Source of the DNA: Butyrivibrio sp.
GTDB taxonomy: Bacteria > Bacillota > Clostridia > Lachnospirales > Lachnospiraceae
Direction of reading: 5' to 3'
Assembly (NCBI GenBank): GCA_016291375.1
Contig: JAEEXE010000019.1
Span: forward strand, 1-53,296
DNA: 53,296 nt
In this document: positions 32,872 to 41,649 of the stretch, one piece after another
How the letters are laid out: every line of letters starts with the position of its first letter
How positions within the stretch are numbered: the first letter of the stretch is position 1
The notes under the pieces: model-generated
The model's input: the letters and a program-made list of their open reading frames with translations, nothing else
The model's database searches: none
Told to the model about the DNA's origin: nothing
Position numbers and translations under genes: made by a program

Positions 32872-34164
32872 CGGAATAAGAATCTTAAGTTCGAACCAGT
32901 TGTCGTTTATGTCGAAGTTGAGGGTGCCGTGGTACTTTTCAACGGTATAGCGGATACTTTTAAGGCCAAAGCCGTGATTTCTTTTATCTGATTTGGTGGT
33001 TACAGGATACCCGTTCTTGATGGTGAGCCTGCTCTCACAATAATTGTTTATCTGTATAAGCACAAAGTTTTTCTTGGGAGATATGGCTATATGGATAAGT
33101 CTTTTGTCCGCATTTTCAATAAGAGAAACATTCTCTATAGCATTATCGAGGGCATTACCAAAAATGGTACATATATCCGCAACATGCATAAAATCAAGGA
33201 TATTCCCATCCGCAACGCAGGTTATCTTGATATTATTGGCACGACAATTGAACATCTTACCGGCGATCAATGTATCAAGGACACTGTTCCCTGTCTGAAG
33301 CTCGGGACTGTAGGCTTCGAGCTCCTGCTCAAGTGAATCGATCCACTTTTTTCTCTCCTCATCGCTCATCTCGGCGCGAAGCCCTGCTATCTGATGCTTA
33401 AGATCATGATATTTCATATTTACCAGGTCAAAAGAGTTCTGATAGTTTCTGTATTTATCGTACTGTGCCTTAAGCATGGCCTGAATATTTCTTAGCTCTT
33501 TTTCCGCAAGAAGCTCACATATCCTACTCTGGTACACGTAAAGTATCATGATTCCGGCAATATCAACGAGTGTCCTTATGTAGAATATATCCGCCGCGAC
33601 ACCTGATGAAAAAGGTGTATTCTGCAGGATAAAACTAAGATTACTGAAAGCAAATATCGCAGCTGCTATCACTATAGCCGCCCATAGCTCATGACTGTTT
33701 ATCTCTAGTTGATTGACGCCCCTTGTAATGCTAACCTCCATGTAATGAGCCCAGATAAACACAAGACCATATACAAATACAAAGATAGCTGCCTGAACAA
33801 CCTTTGAATCAGTTTTACCCAAAAAGAAGCATGCAAGCTGCCACTCCAAAGATGCAGCAAACTCCGCCAGAAGAAATGCTCTTGCACAATAATAGCCAAC
33901 AACATTGACAGTCACATCGCAGATAAGAAACATGTATATGTACATCAGTGCAACAGCCACAAGCATGCAGGGAATCCAAAACACCACGGGAAGATTTTTG
34001 GTCAGCACAAGAAAAGCACTCTGAAAAAGAAGCGCCACGACTGAATATAAGGTAAACCTTTTGTTATTCACTTTTCTTTTTAGCACAAGGCAATAGCTAA
34101 AGCATGCAAGCCACTCGGCTATAGCCGTGTATAATCTTGGAATATCCTGATAAATAGCATCCAT
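32863..34164 (-). CDS. AgrC-like GHKL sensor histidine kinase
   Basis: 433 residues. About six membrane helices fill residues 1-200. A helical linker leads to the H-box KYHDLKHQIAGLRAEM (phospho-acceptor His), and the GHKL-type ATPase domain follows, with the N-box in IFGNALDNAIENVSLIE and the G-box in KRNHGFGLKSIRYTVEKYHG. This is the HPK10/AgrC type that senses peptides or other extracellular cues. It starts 26 nt after the LytTR response regulator gene, so the two form one unit. No AgrD-like peptide or AgrB gene is seen here. Its stop codon lies in the right arm of a large inverted repeat. Confidence 0.9.
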   Translation of the reverse strand: MDAIYQDIPRLYTAIAEWLACFSYCLVLKRKVNNKRFTLYSVVALLFQSAFLVLTKNLPVVFWIPCMLVAVALMYIYMFLICDVTVNVVGYYCARAFLLAEFAASLEWQLACFFLGKTDSKVVQAAIFVFVYGLVFIWAHYMEVSITRGVNQLEINSHELWAAIVIAAAIFAFSNLSFILQNTPFSSGVAADIFYIRTLVDIAGIMILYVYQSRICELLAEKELRNIQAMLKAQYDKYRNYQNSFDLVNMKYHDLKHQIAGLRAEMSDEERKKWIDSLEQELEAYSPELQTGNSVLDTLIAGKMFNCRANNIKITCVADGNILDFMHVADICTIFGNALDNAIENVSLIENADKRLIHIAISPKKNFVLIQINNYCESRLTIKNGYPVTTKSDKRNHGFGLKSIRYTVEKYHGTLNFDINDNWFELKILIPQP

Positions 34165-34190
34165 TAGTAATCACAACCTCATCCTTTTTT

Positions 34191-34898
34191 TCACGACAAA
34201 GAAGCCATATAATCCGTAAGCGCACTCATGAAATCACTTTTTCTGGCTCTGCTTATAAGAAGGTGCTTTCCAGCAATGACACAGCTACTATTTTCAACTC
34301 CGTCAACGTATTTGAGATTAACGAGATACCCCTTGTTACTTCTAAAAAAGCCATGCTTTGAAAGCTGGTCATCAAAATCTTTTAGCTTAGCTCTTATAGT
34401 AAACTCGCCGCCGCTTGTATAGAAATTGAGATTGTGCCCTTCGCTCTCTATGTAAAAAATATTGTCGATATCAAGCTTCTTTACTCCGGAAGGCATATCT
34501 ATGGATATTATGTTATTGCTCTTTTTATTAAGTCTTCCCAGTGCTCTTCCAAGCTTTTGAGAAAAAGCAAAATAATTGACCGGCTTAAGTACGTAATCGA
34601 GAGCATCCACCTGATAACCTCTGATGGCATAGTTTGTCATATTGGTTATGAACATGATAACCACATCCTGATCGAGCTTACGTATCTCTTCCGCAGCAGT
34701 CATGCCGTCCATCAGCTTCATCTCGATATCCATCAGGATTATGTCAAACTGACCCTTATATCCGTTTGTTATCTCATCTCCGTCGCGAAACCTGGTAATC
34801 TTGAAATAATGACCACTCTCGCTCTGATACTTATTAACAAACTCAGTCAGCTGCTGTGCATATGAATCTTCATCTTCAACAATTGCAAGCTGTATCAT
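34191..34898 (-). CDS. LytTR-family response regulator
   Basis: 235 residues. The receiver domain (1-125) has the acidic pocket VEDED (7-11), the phospho-acceptor Asp57 in DIILMDIEM, the Thr/Asn switch region (MFITNMTNYAI) and Lys in LDYVLKPVNYF. The LytTR DNA-binding domain follows (about 135-230), with NIFYIESEGHNLNFYTSGG, GFFRSNKGYLVNLKYVDGV and HLLISRARKSDF. It pairs with the AgrC-like kinase downstream. A plausible target is the pair of 21-nt-spaced direct repeats in front of the GH3 operon 2 kb away, but this is inferred. Confidence 0.92.
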   Translation of the reverse strand: MIQLAIVEDEDSYAQQLTEFVNKYQSESGHYFKITRFRDGDEITNGYKGQFDIILMDIEMKLMDGMTAAEEIRKLDQDVVIMFITNMTNYAIRGYQVDALDYVLKPVNYFAFSQKLGRALGRLNKKSNNIISIDMPSGVKKLDIDNIFYIESEGHNLNFYTSGGEFTIRAKLKDFDDQLSKHGFFRSNKGYLVNLKYVDGVENSSCVIAGKHLLISRARKSDFMSALTDYMASLS

Positions 34899-35154
34899 GA
34901 ATCTTTTCTCCGTTTTCTCTGTAAATGTACCACCTTAAATCATATATATACGTAGCCACAAGATATTAAACGCCAATATTGAATTGGGCAAAACATAATT
35001 TGGTTAAATCCATCACGATAATCAAGAATAATAAAAACAAGATCGTTTCGTCAAGTCTCAGATTTCCCTCTTTATCATCTGATAGTATAATTATACCTTA
35101 TATAACGTTTATTATTATCTTAAAAAAGCATAAATAGGAGAATTGCAAAAAATA

Positions 35155-35191
35155 AGCACGCAGATTCAATCCCAAAGATAATCCACGTGCT
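35155..35191 (-). terminator. Terminator of the SNF2 gene
   Basis: AGCACG/CGTGCT with further GATT/AATC pairing, followed by TATTTTTTG on the minus strand, about 130 nt after the SNF2 stop. The rest of the 425-nt gap to the response regulator is AT-rich leader and promoter sequence in which I see no gene. Confidence 0.65.
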
Positions 35192-35323
35192 CATTTCCAT
35201 TTTAACTTATCTATATCATGATAATTCTATACAAATTCCATCATACAATCACAATTACAATCCCTTTTCCATGCCTCTTCCGGTCTCATCAGCCATTTCA
35301 CCGCATGTCCTCCCAGGCCTCTA

Positions 35324-38300
35324 TCATCCAAGCAGCTCCTGCAGCTGTTCCTTCGTAATTGCTGCAGCGCCCAGAGTTTCTTCGTTTAGAAGCTCATCCG
35401 CCAATTCTTTTTTCTTGTTCTGAAGATGTATGATGCGCTCCTCAATAGTGTCCTGCATGATAAGCCTGTACACCGTCACAACATTCTTTTGCCCGATCCT
35501 GTGCGCTCTGTCGGTGGCCTGATTCTGGACAGCGATGTTCCACCAGTGGTCGAAATGAATGACGATATCTGCCGCAGTCAGATTAAGTCCTGTTCCTCCC
35601 GCACGAAGCGAAATGCAGAACACAGGCGTATCATCCTCCTGAAACGCATCCACAAACCTTATTCTGTCCTCTTTCTTAGTTGCACCTGTCAAAAGATAAT
35701 GCGCTATGCCTTCCTTCTTTAGAAGCTCCGTGATCCTCTCAAGCATTGTAGTAAACTGGGAGAAAAGAAGAATCTTGTGTCCGCCCTCTGCGGCACTCTT
35801 TATCATCTCGATAAGGAGATCCACCTTGGCGCTTCCTCCCTTGTAATTCTCATAAATAAGTCCGGGATCGCAGCATATCTGGCGTAGCCTTGTTAGTTCT
35901 GACAAAATAACGATTCTATCCTTCTTAATATCCTCTTCGCTCCTGTCATCAACCATAAGCTTAACGCGCTGAAGATGCGCTTTGTAGAGTTTTTCCTGCT
36001 CATCCGTCATTGACGCATATATATTTTCTTCCAGCTTATCAGGCAGATCTTTTAGCACATCTTTCTTAAGCCTTCTAAGCACAAATGGTGCGATCATCTT
36101 CTTAAGTCTGCCCCTAGCCGCTTCATCTTTTTCCGAAACCAGAGGAAGCTCAATGCTATCATGGAAATGCTTATAAGTAAAAAGATATCCCGGCATGCAG
36201 AAATCAAAGATGCTCCAAAGCTCACTGAGTCTGTTTTCTATAGGAGTACCGGTAAGCGCCACTTTAAATGAAGCACTTATAGACTTAACCGCCTTAGCTC
36301 CAAGCGTCCCGGGATTTTTGATAAACTGCGCCTCATCTATGATCATGCACTCAAAGCTCTTGTATCTGTATAAATCTATATCTCTTCTAAGAAGATCATA
36401 GGAAGTTATAACAACATCTGTCTTTTCTTCCTCAAGTTCATCCAAAATCCTTACTCTGTCAGGCTTTATCCCAACAGCAAGCTCTGTTTTGAGTATTCTT
36501 GCAAATCTCTCTATCTCATGTTTCCAGTTATACACAAGAGATGCAGGGCATACGATGAGCGAGCACCTATGCTTTCCGATATTCTGCCCGTTCTTTTTCC
36601 GCTGAGAATCATCAGCAAATGCAGAAGTGGTTGATGCATTATTCCTAAGCGCCTCTTCTTTAAAACTTAATAAAAGAGCCAGCACCTGAAGTGTCTTTCC
36701 AAGTCCCATGTCATCGGCAAGTATCCCGCCAAAGCCATTGGATTTAAGTGTTTGAAGCCACAGATATCCTGTCTTTTGATAATCACGAAGCACGTCTTGT
36801 AAGGATTCCGGAACCTCGTATGTCTTTTCGCCAATTCCCGAAAGAGACTCTATAAGCTTCTTAAAATCCCTGCTTTTCCCAAAAGAAACTGCAGTTCCCG
36901 CGTCGTTATAGAAATCACCTTCCAAGTCATATTCATCGCCGTCATCATAAGTGTCATCAGCACCTATATAAGCACTCTTAATAAGACTATCTATAAAAAG
37001 AGCTCTATACGACGGAACCTTGGCATATCCTAGCTTAATGTCTTTATCAGAAAGACCAAGTCCGTCCGTTAACGAAAACAACACATCAAAGTTTCCGCTT
37101 TTTAGATCAATAATTTCTCCGTTCCCAAGCTTGTAATATCTCTTTTTCCTATCATATTTGGTGAGAATATCCGCAAGCTCCTCCCTGGACATCTCATCCG
37201 AAACCATGGAAAGTTCCAAAAGGTCCGAAACCACAGATACACCAAGTCTAACCTTAGGAGCAGAAGTGATCCTAATCTTTCTCACATTTTCTGATAAAAA
37301 GACTTCGCCAAAATCACTCAATCTTGGTACATCTTCTGAAAGGAACTGATAGAGCCTATCATCGCCATACAAGCCGCCTTCAAGGACAAAAACCCCCTTC
37401 TCCTCATCTTTTTTGTCAAAATAAGGACTGATAAGCTTCGCCGTATTATTCTCAAGATAATAATTACGTCTAATATCATTCTCTTCAATGTCACGTTCAA
37501 GACGCAGGCTATCTGAGAGGATGCTAAAAGAAATTTCACCCTCGTTTAGTTTGGCTCCACTCTCTTTTCTGCCGCCAATACCGCCCAACTTATCTTCTCC
37601 TGCAGTAGTCCTGTAAGTTGCCTTCACGTCACAGATTATAGTCTCTGAATCAGGCATATCGATATAAACGCCAAACTTTGGAATATCCGGCGAGTACTTT
37701 TCCGGCTCATAGCCAATGCAGCTGATGTTGAAATAGTCACTTAGTATGGGAAAAAGACCTGTCGAAAAGAGCGGAAGATCCTTGTCTGAAATAAAAAGCT
37801 CATTCTCCGTTCTTCTGGCAAGCAGAAAACGCATGAAAGGAATAACTGCCTCACAATCGCTTCTGTCGATCATGTGAAGCATCTTTTTCCTCTCAAAAAA
37901 GATATATGAATAGCCCTCAAACATAGTGAAGGCGTCAGATTCAAAAGTAATGCCTGTCTCGGTCTTCTGAATTCTAAGGTCGATCGGCGGGAAAACTCCG
38001 GCGACATCCAGCAGCCTTTCATTTGTATATCTCGCTCTAAAATCAGTATTGATGAAATACACGCTTGTTGCAGCCTTGAAGAACTCGTCAATCTCATGGC
38101 CTGATAACTCAATCTGCTTGGCATGTCCTTTGGCGTAGGAATAGGAAATCTCTCCACTTCCCGAATAAGACATATAGGGATCGGAGAGCTGTTTTTCTCT
38201 GAAATATGCAAAAAGAAATCTGATAATCCTTGCAGAAGCTTCCGAGAATGCAGAAATATCGTGGGTAAACTGAAGGTGCTTACCATAGCTTACAAAACTC

Positions 38301-38605
38301 TTTTCGGATATAGCATGTAGAAGCTCGATGATATCTTTAAGAACATAGCTATGCCCCGTACTTCCTGAACGGATGTTAAAAGATATAGTGAGTCTGTCCC
38401 TACTTAACGCCGCATGCGGCTCCAGTTCAACCAATGACTCCTTGCGATAAAGCATGGGAACATCACTCTTTGGCTCGTACTCACGAAGGAGCTTTTTGGT
38501 CTCAAAAGATGTATAGTGAAAATGCCCCGGCGCATCAGAAACAAACCGCCTCCCCGAGCCGGAAATATAACCATTTGTGTAGTTGTCACGTGAATTATTA
38601 TGCAT
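35324..38605 (-). CDS. SNF2-family helicase/ATPase
   Basis: 1093 residues. Residues 1-600 form the helicase-associated region typical of bacterial SNF2 proteins, without a recognisable SWIM zinc motif. The motor has motif I ADDMGLGKT (630-638), motif II DEAQFIKNP, motif III ALTGTPIENRLSELW, motif V GGTGLNLTAADIVIHFD and motif VI QATDRAHRIGQ. Such ATPases translocate on duplex DNA and remodel protein-DNA or RNA polymerase complexes. The chosen ATG has no clear ribosome site. The gene lies 39 nt behind a secreted-family gene and may be read with it, although the pairing makes no obvious functional sense. Confidence 0.9.
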   Translation of the reverse strand: MHNNSRDNYTNGYISGSGRRFVSDAPGHFHYTSFETKKLLREYEPKSDVPMLYRKESLVELEPHAALSRDRLTISFNIRSGSTGHSYVLKDIIELLHAISEKSFVSYGKHLQFTHDISAFSEASARIIRFLFAYFREKQLSDPYMSYSGSGEISYSYAKGHAKQIELSGHEIDEFFKAATSVYFINTDFRARYTNERLLDVAGVFPPIDLRIQKTETGITFESDAFTMFEGYSYIFFERKKMLHMIDRSDCEAVIPFMRFLLARRTENELFISDKDLPLFSTGLFPILSDYFNISCIGYEPEKYSPDIPKFGVYIDMPDSETIICDVKATYRTTAGEDKLGGIGGRKESGAKLNEGEISFSILSDSLRLERDIEENDIRRNYYLENNTAKLISPYFDKKDEEKGVFVLEGGLYGDDRLYQFLSEDVPRLSDFGEVFLSENVRKIRITSAPKVRLGVSVVSDLLELSMVSDEMSREELADILTKYDRKKRYYKLGNGEIIDLKSGNFDVLFSLTDGLGLSDKDIKLGYAKVPSYRALFIDSLIKSAYIGADDTYDDGDEYDLEGDFYNDAGTAVSFGKSRDFKKLIESLSGIGEKTYEVPESLQDVLRDYQKTGYLWLQTLKSNGFGGILADDMGLGKTLQVLALLLSFKEEALRNNASTTSAFADDSQRKKNGQNIGKHRCSLIVCPASLVYNWKHEIERFARILKTELAVGIKPDRVRILDELEEEKTDVVITSYDLLRRDIDLYRYKSFECMIIDEAQFIKNPGTLGAKAVKSISASFKVALTGTPIENRLSELWSIFDFCMPGYLFTYKHFHDSIELPLVSEKDEAARGRLKKMIAPFVLRRLKKDVLKDLPDKLEENIYASMTDEQEKLYKAHLQRVKLMVDDRSEEDIKKDRIVILSELTRLRQICCDPGLIYENYKGGSAKVDLLIEMIKSAAEGGHKILLFSQFTTMLERITELLKKEGIAHYLLTGATKKEDRIRFVDAFQEDDTPVFCISLRAGGTGLNLTAADIVIHFDHWWNIAVQNQATDRAHRIGQKNVVTVYRLIMQDTIEERIIHLQNKKKELADELLNEETLGAAAITKEQLQELLG

Positions 38606-38644
38606 ACAAGTCTATGATAACATAATAACCCCTGCTTTTACTCA

Positions 38645-39259
38645 CTAATAAATTCTATTTGCACTGTTATATTTCTTTCTTAATTTTTCAAATTTGTCAC
38701 CTTCATTGCTGCGAGCAGATTCCCTTTGTACCATCCTGCATCCGTCAGCCGATACACAATATGACTTTATTTCCGAAATATTAGCATCATTATCATATGT
38801 ATATATGATTCCATCATCATATTTGAACTGGGATAAACTATTTTTTATTGTCAAAAGACCACATATACAGATTGGTCCATTTGTCTTCGTTTGCGTACAT
38901 ACAAATAGATACTTTTGTTTTCTGCCTTCAGAACGCAAAGCATAAACTTTCCCTTGAAAGCCTACGGAATTAATGCGTGCAATACTCCAATAAAATCCGG
39001 TGTCCTCAGTGAATTTACGCGCCATGTCTTCAATTTTAGTATATTGTGTTGTCTGTGTAAATCCCTCACTAAGCGCATTACTCATATCCTGACCAATAGA
39101 AAGCCAATCAACCTCATTCTCCTCCATCTTATACTCAACAGTCTCAGTGGTTTCAGCAGGCATCACTCCCCTGATTGTTTGTGTTCCCACAAATCCCGTA
39201 GCTGCAAGCATTCCCGCGGTCGCAAGACCTGTTATTAACTGTACTACTCTTTTCTTCAT
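38645..39259 (-). CDS. Secreted protein of a local paralogous family (copy 1)
   Basis: 204 residues. A signal peptide opens the protein (MKKRVVQLITGLATAGMLAA, then GFVGTQT), followed by the family mark ETVEYKMEEN just after the expected cleavage site. The rest is a mixed region with RINSVGFQGKVYALRS and a DDGIIYTYDND segment, equivalent to the DGVIY block in the other copies. The end is basic and helical. No known domain is recognised. The ATG has GGGG 7 nt upstream; an ATG 13 codons earlier lacks one. Expression probably starts from the hairpin promoter at 39334-39396. Confidence 0.75.
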   Translation of the reverse strand: MKKRVVQLITGLATAGMLAATGFVGTQTIRGVMPAETTETVEYKMEENEVDWLSIGQDMSNALSEGFTQTTQYTKIEDMARKFTEDTGFYWSIARINSVGFQGKVYALRSEGRKQKYLFVCTQTKTNGPICICGLLTIKNSLSQFKYDDGIIYTYDNDANISEIKSYCVSADGCRMVQRESARSNEGDKFEKLRKKYNSANRIY

Positions 39260-39333
39260 TTTCTGTCCCCTTTCCTTTTTAGACAAATGTCCCGACAAAT
39301 ACTTGATATTTTAAAGTCGGTATATAATAAAAT

Positions 39334-39396
39334 AAATGCGTAGAGGCTTTTATACTCTACGCATTTGTTATATCATACTTCATACTTTATTGTCAA
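39334..39396 (-). promoter_or_regulatory. Promoter plus start-site hairpin, copy A
   Basis: Minus strand: -35 TTGACA (39391-39396), 18-nt spacer ending TGA (extended -10), -10 TATAAC (39367-39372). Directly after it comes a perfect 12-bp hairpin AAATGCGTAGAG / CTCTACGCATTT (39334-39366) with a 9-nt loop, then TTTATTTTATT. The RNA would begin with the hairpin. The same architecture occurs at two other places in the window. Confidence 0.75.
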
Positions 39397-39415
39397 ATAT
39401 GTAATCATATTGTAA

Positions 39416-39749
39416 TCAATCTTCACTCGGAGACTTTATAACAAGACTAATGTACTCACTTCTGTTATACAAGACTCTACCCCACTTCAATGCGGTCAGC
39501 GTTAATCCTATAAAATGCGCTGTACTTCTTGTGCGTCACGTAATATATTCCGGCAAAGATATCTTCGTAACATAAGCGCTTACCGGTTTTTGAGTTCTTG
39601 TTGACTTTTTTAAGTTTTGCCCTTAAATCAGCTATATACTTATCTGCTATGTCAAAATCTGCTGAAGCTTCATACACTTCATCCCATGCCTGATCCATAT
39701 CCGCCAAAGCAACTGGTAAGTATACTATTTCATAACCCATTTCAGCCAT
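39416..39749 (-). pseudogene. ParE/RelE-like toxin gene with a C-terminal frameshift
   Basis: The open part encodes 90 residues of a ParE-type toxin (YEIVYLPVALADMDQAWDEV, KLKKVNKNSKTGKRL, YYVTHKKYSAFYRINADRIE) and stops early at GTGGGGTAG. Removing one G from the run at 39480-39483 restores a frame that continues for 20 codons (RVLYNRSEYISLVIK, then SPSED) to a stop at 39416. VxRVLYxRxxY is the usual C-terminal strand of this family. The gene is therefore frameshifted at a homopolymer, or the run is a base-call error. It overlaps the antitoxin gene by 8 nt. Confidence 0.75.
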
Positions 39750-40017
39750 TCACCGTCCTACGCCTATCTTGAAAATGCTTAGCAACCTCAGCGTCGCTAA
39801 TCCATCCTTCCTCTTCTCCGGAAGCAAATCCGGCATTAAGCTCACTGATGATTTTCACCATAGCCCTGGCTTTATCAAAAATCTCATCATCCTCTATACT
39901 ATGTATGCTATATTCTCCATGTCCATTTTTAGTAAGATAAACAGGCTTACCTGCTTCTACCTTATCCAAAACCTGACCATAATTACGCAATTCAGAAATT
40001 GGTGCAATTGTTGGCAT
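39742..40017 (-). CDS. Phd/YefM-type antitoxin
   Basis: 91 residues. The N-terminal fold MPTIAPISELRNYGQVLDKV and EAGKPVYLTKNGHGEYSI is the Phd/YefM DNA-binding unit, an antitoxin and operon repressor. The C-terminal half (ISELNAGFASGEEEGWISDA, EVAKHFQDRR) is the flexible toxin-binding tail. The ATG has GGAGG 8 nt upstream; a start three codons earlier would collide with that site. The last 8 nt overlap the ParE-like toxin gene. With the toxin frameshifted the antitoxin may now stand alone. Confidence 0.87.
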   Translation of the reverse strand: MPTIAPISELRNYGQVLDKVEAGKPVYLTKNGHGEYSIHSIEDDEIFDKARAMVKIISELNAGFASGEEEGWISDAEVAKHFQDRRRTVNG

Positions 40018-40149
40018 ATATAACACCTCCGTTTCTTATCGTTATTATATGATCCAGTGCAATTCTTCAACCTATTCTTCTAAATATTCTTCGAAATATT
40101 CTTTAAAAAACCTGCGTGTAAACAATGCTTCCACGCAGGCTTAGCTCTA

Positions 40150-40830
40150 TTATTCAAAACTATATTTTTGTAATGAAGCTCCTTTGTAAGCCCTATCATA
40201 TTCATGCATAACAGCAAAATATGCATCTTCTTTATCTGATCCCTTTGTTCTCCTATTTTCATCATTAGTTTTATTTGTATATGAATAGTAGTCAGTCATA
40301 CCCTCATATATACGCCTACGAGCATAATCCTTATGTACAAGTTCTTTCCCATCTGAAGAAACCGCATATGTCTCATAAACACTCTCCCCATTAACACTGC
40401 TATGATTATAGATAACGCCATCTTTATAAAAAAAGGTATCTGGCTCAGGATGAGGGGTGCGTAATGCTCCGATAAACCGAACTTTCTCGCCCGCTTTTTG
40501 AGTATAGAATCTCGCCATATTTTTTCCACTATACAGCAATAGAACCTCTCCATTATAGCCAATCGAGTGTATTTTAAATGCGCTATACTTTGAACCCATA
40601 CTTTCTTTTACCTGTTGGAAATTATTAAACTGTGTGAGACCAAAATCCCCCACTTCTTTTTTACTCATCCTACTGCTGTAAGAAGCATTCTCTTCCATCG
40701 CAAATTCAACCGTTTCCGTGGTCTCAGCGGATGTTACCCTTACAATTGTCTGTGTTCCTACAAATCCTGTAGCTGCAAACATTCCTGCGGCTGTAAGACC
40801 TGCTACTAAATGTACTACTCTTTTCCTCAT
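40150..40830 (-). CDS. Secreted protein of a local paralogous family (copy 2)
   Basis: 226 residues. The signal peptide MRKRVVHLVAGLTAAGMFAA and GFVGTQT is nearly identical to copy 1, followed by ETVEFAMEEN. The mature part has KIHSIGYNGEVLLLYSGKN, a KDGVIYNHS segment, YETYAVSSDGKELVHKDYA and a Tyr-rich tail ending YSFE. The latter blocks recur in the 404-residue copy at 47-48 kb. No catalytic motif is visible, and the strand-rich pattern suggests a binding or surface protein. GGAG lies 9 nt before the ATG. The hairpin promoter at 40871-40930 is directly upstream. Confidence 0.75.
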   Translation of the reverse strand: MRKRVVHLVAGLTAAGMFAATGFVGTQTIVRVTSAETTETVEFAMEENASYSSRMSKKEVGDFGLTQFNNFQQVKESMGSKYSAFKIHSIGYNGEVLLLYSGKNMARFYTQKAGEKVRFIGALRTPHPEPDTFFYKDGVIYNHSSVNGESVYETYAVSSDGKELVHKDYARRRIYEGMTDYYSYTNKTNDENRRTKGSDKEDAYFAVMHEYDRAYKGASLQKYSFE

Positions 40831-40870
40831 CTTCTTTGACTCCTTCCGATTATATAGTTGTATAAATAAC

Positions 40871-40930
40871 AAATGCACGGAATAAAAATTCCATGCATTT
40901 GTTATATCATCATTTACATATAATCGTCAA
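40871..40930 (-). promoter_or_regulatory. Promoter plus start-site hairpin, copy B
   Basis: Minus strand: -35 TTGACG (40925-40930), 18-nt spacer ending TGA, -10 TATAAC (40901-40906), then a 13-bp hairpin AAATGCATGGAAT / ATTCCGTGCATTT (40871-40900, one G-U pair, 4-nt loop) and TTTGTTATTTAT. It lies 41 nt upstream of secreted copy 2. Confidence 0.75.
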
Positions 40931-41036
40931 GTGCGTAATTTTTTATTAACTTTGTTAGATTAATAGCAAATACTATTGATATGTGCTTGCATTTGCTTAC
41001 TGAAGCCGTCAAAAAAAATGTTTTTACAACTTCCAT

Positions 41037-41601
41037 TTAATTCATTGTAAATTCAATAGTTTCAGAATAACCTAGTGAATCACGAAAATTTCTTAACGTT
41101 TCTTCATCTATTGTACAATAATCTCTGGGTGACGTATTGTCAGATCTGAAATAGCCTGAATAGCTCCCATTATCTTTATACACAAAATAATCTTTATGTT
41201 CCAAATCTGTCCCACTTGGGGACAAAAAATATGTTTCAATACCGTGTATATTTGAATCTGTATCAGTTATGATCAGTCCAGCATCTGTCACTTCTATGGG
41301 GCTCCACGAATTAAGTGTCCCTGCGCAATATACATTACCATTATTTTCTGTGTAGAAATTCACTTTGGAGCTAATCACACTATATGGAATAGCTAACTAA
41401 GTCTTCCACATCATATATAACAGCGAGAACATCAATATCGCAACCATTGATATCAACATTTCCGGGCATCGTGTACTCAACGGTTTCTGTAGTCATAGCC
41501 GGTACTATTTCCCCATTTGCCGGCACTACTACTGTTCCTGTCATTGCAAGCATTCCCGCGGTTGCAAGACTCGTTGCTAACTTTAATACTCTTTTCTTCA
41601 T
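41037..41601 (-). pseudogene. Broken member of the secreted family (copy 3)
   Basis: The 5' part encodes the family signal peptide (MKKRVLKLATSLATAGMLAM) and ETVEYTMPGN, then jumps to DIDVLAVIYDVEDLV, equivalent to the GDVLAV block that lies 50 or more residues later in the intact copies. It stops at 41380. In the next frame the sequence continues (AIPYSVISSKVNFYTEN, SNIHGIETYFLSPSGTDLEH, KDYFVYKDNGSY) to a stop at 41037. An internal deletion and a frameshift near 41380-41400 explain it. It lacks the hairpin promoter of the intact copies and lies 48 nt behind the transglutaminase gene. Confidence 0.75.
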
Positions 41602-41649
41602 TTTGTGTTTCTCCTTCCTTATTTAAGCTAAAATTAACTACACTGACTC

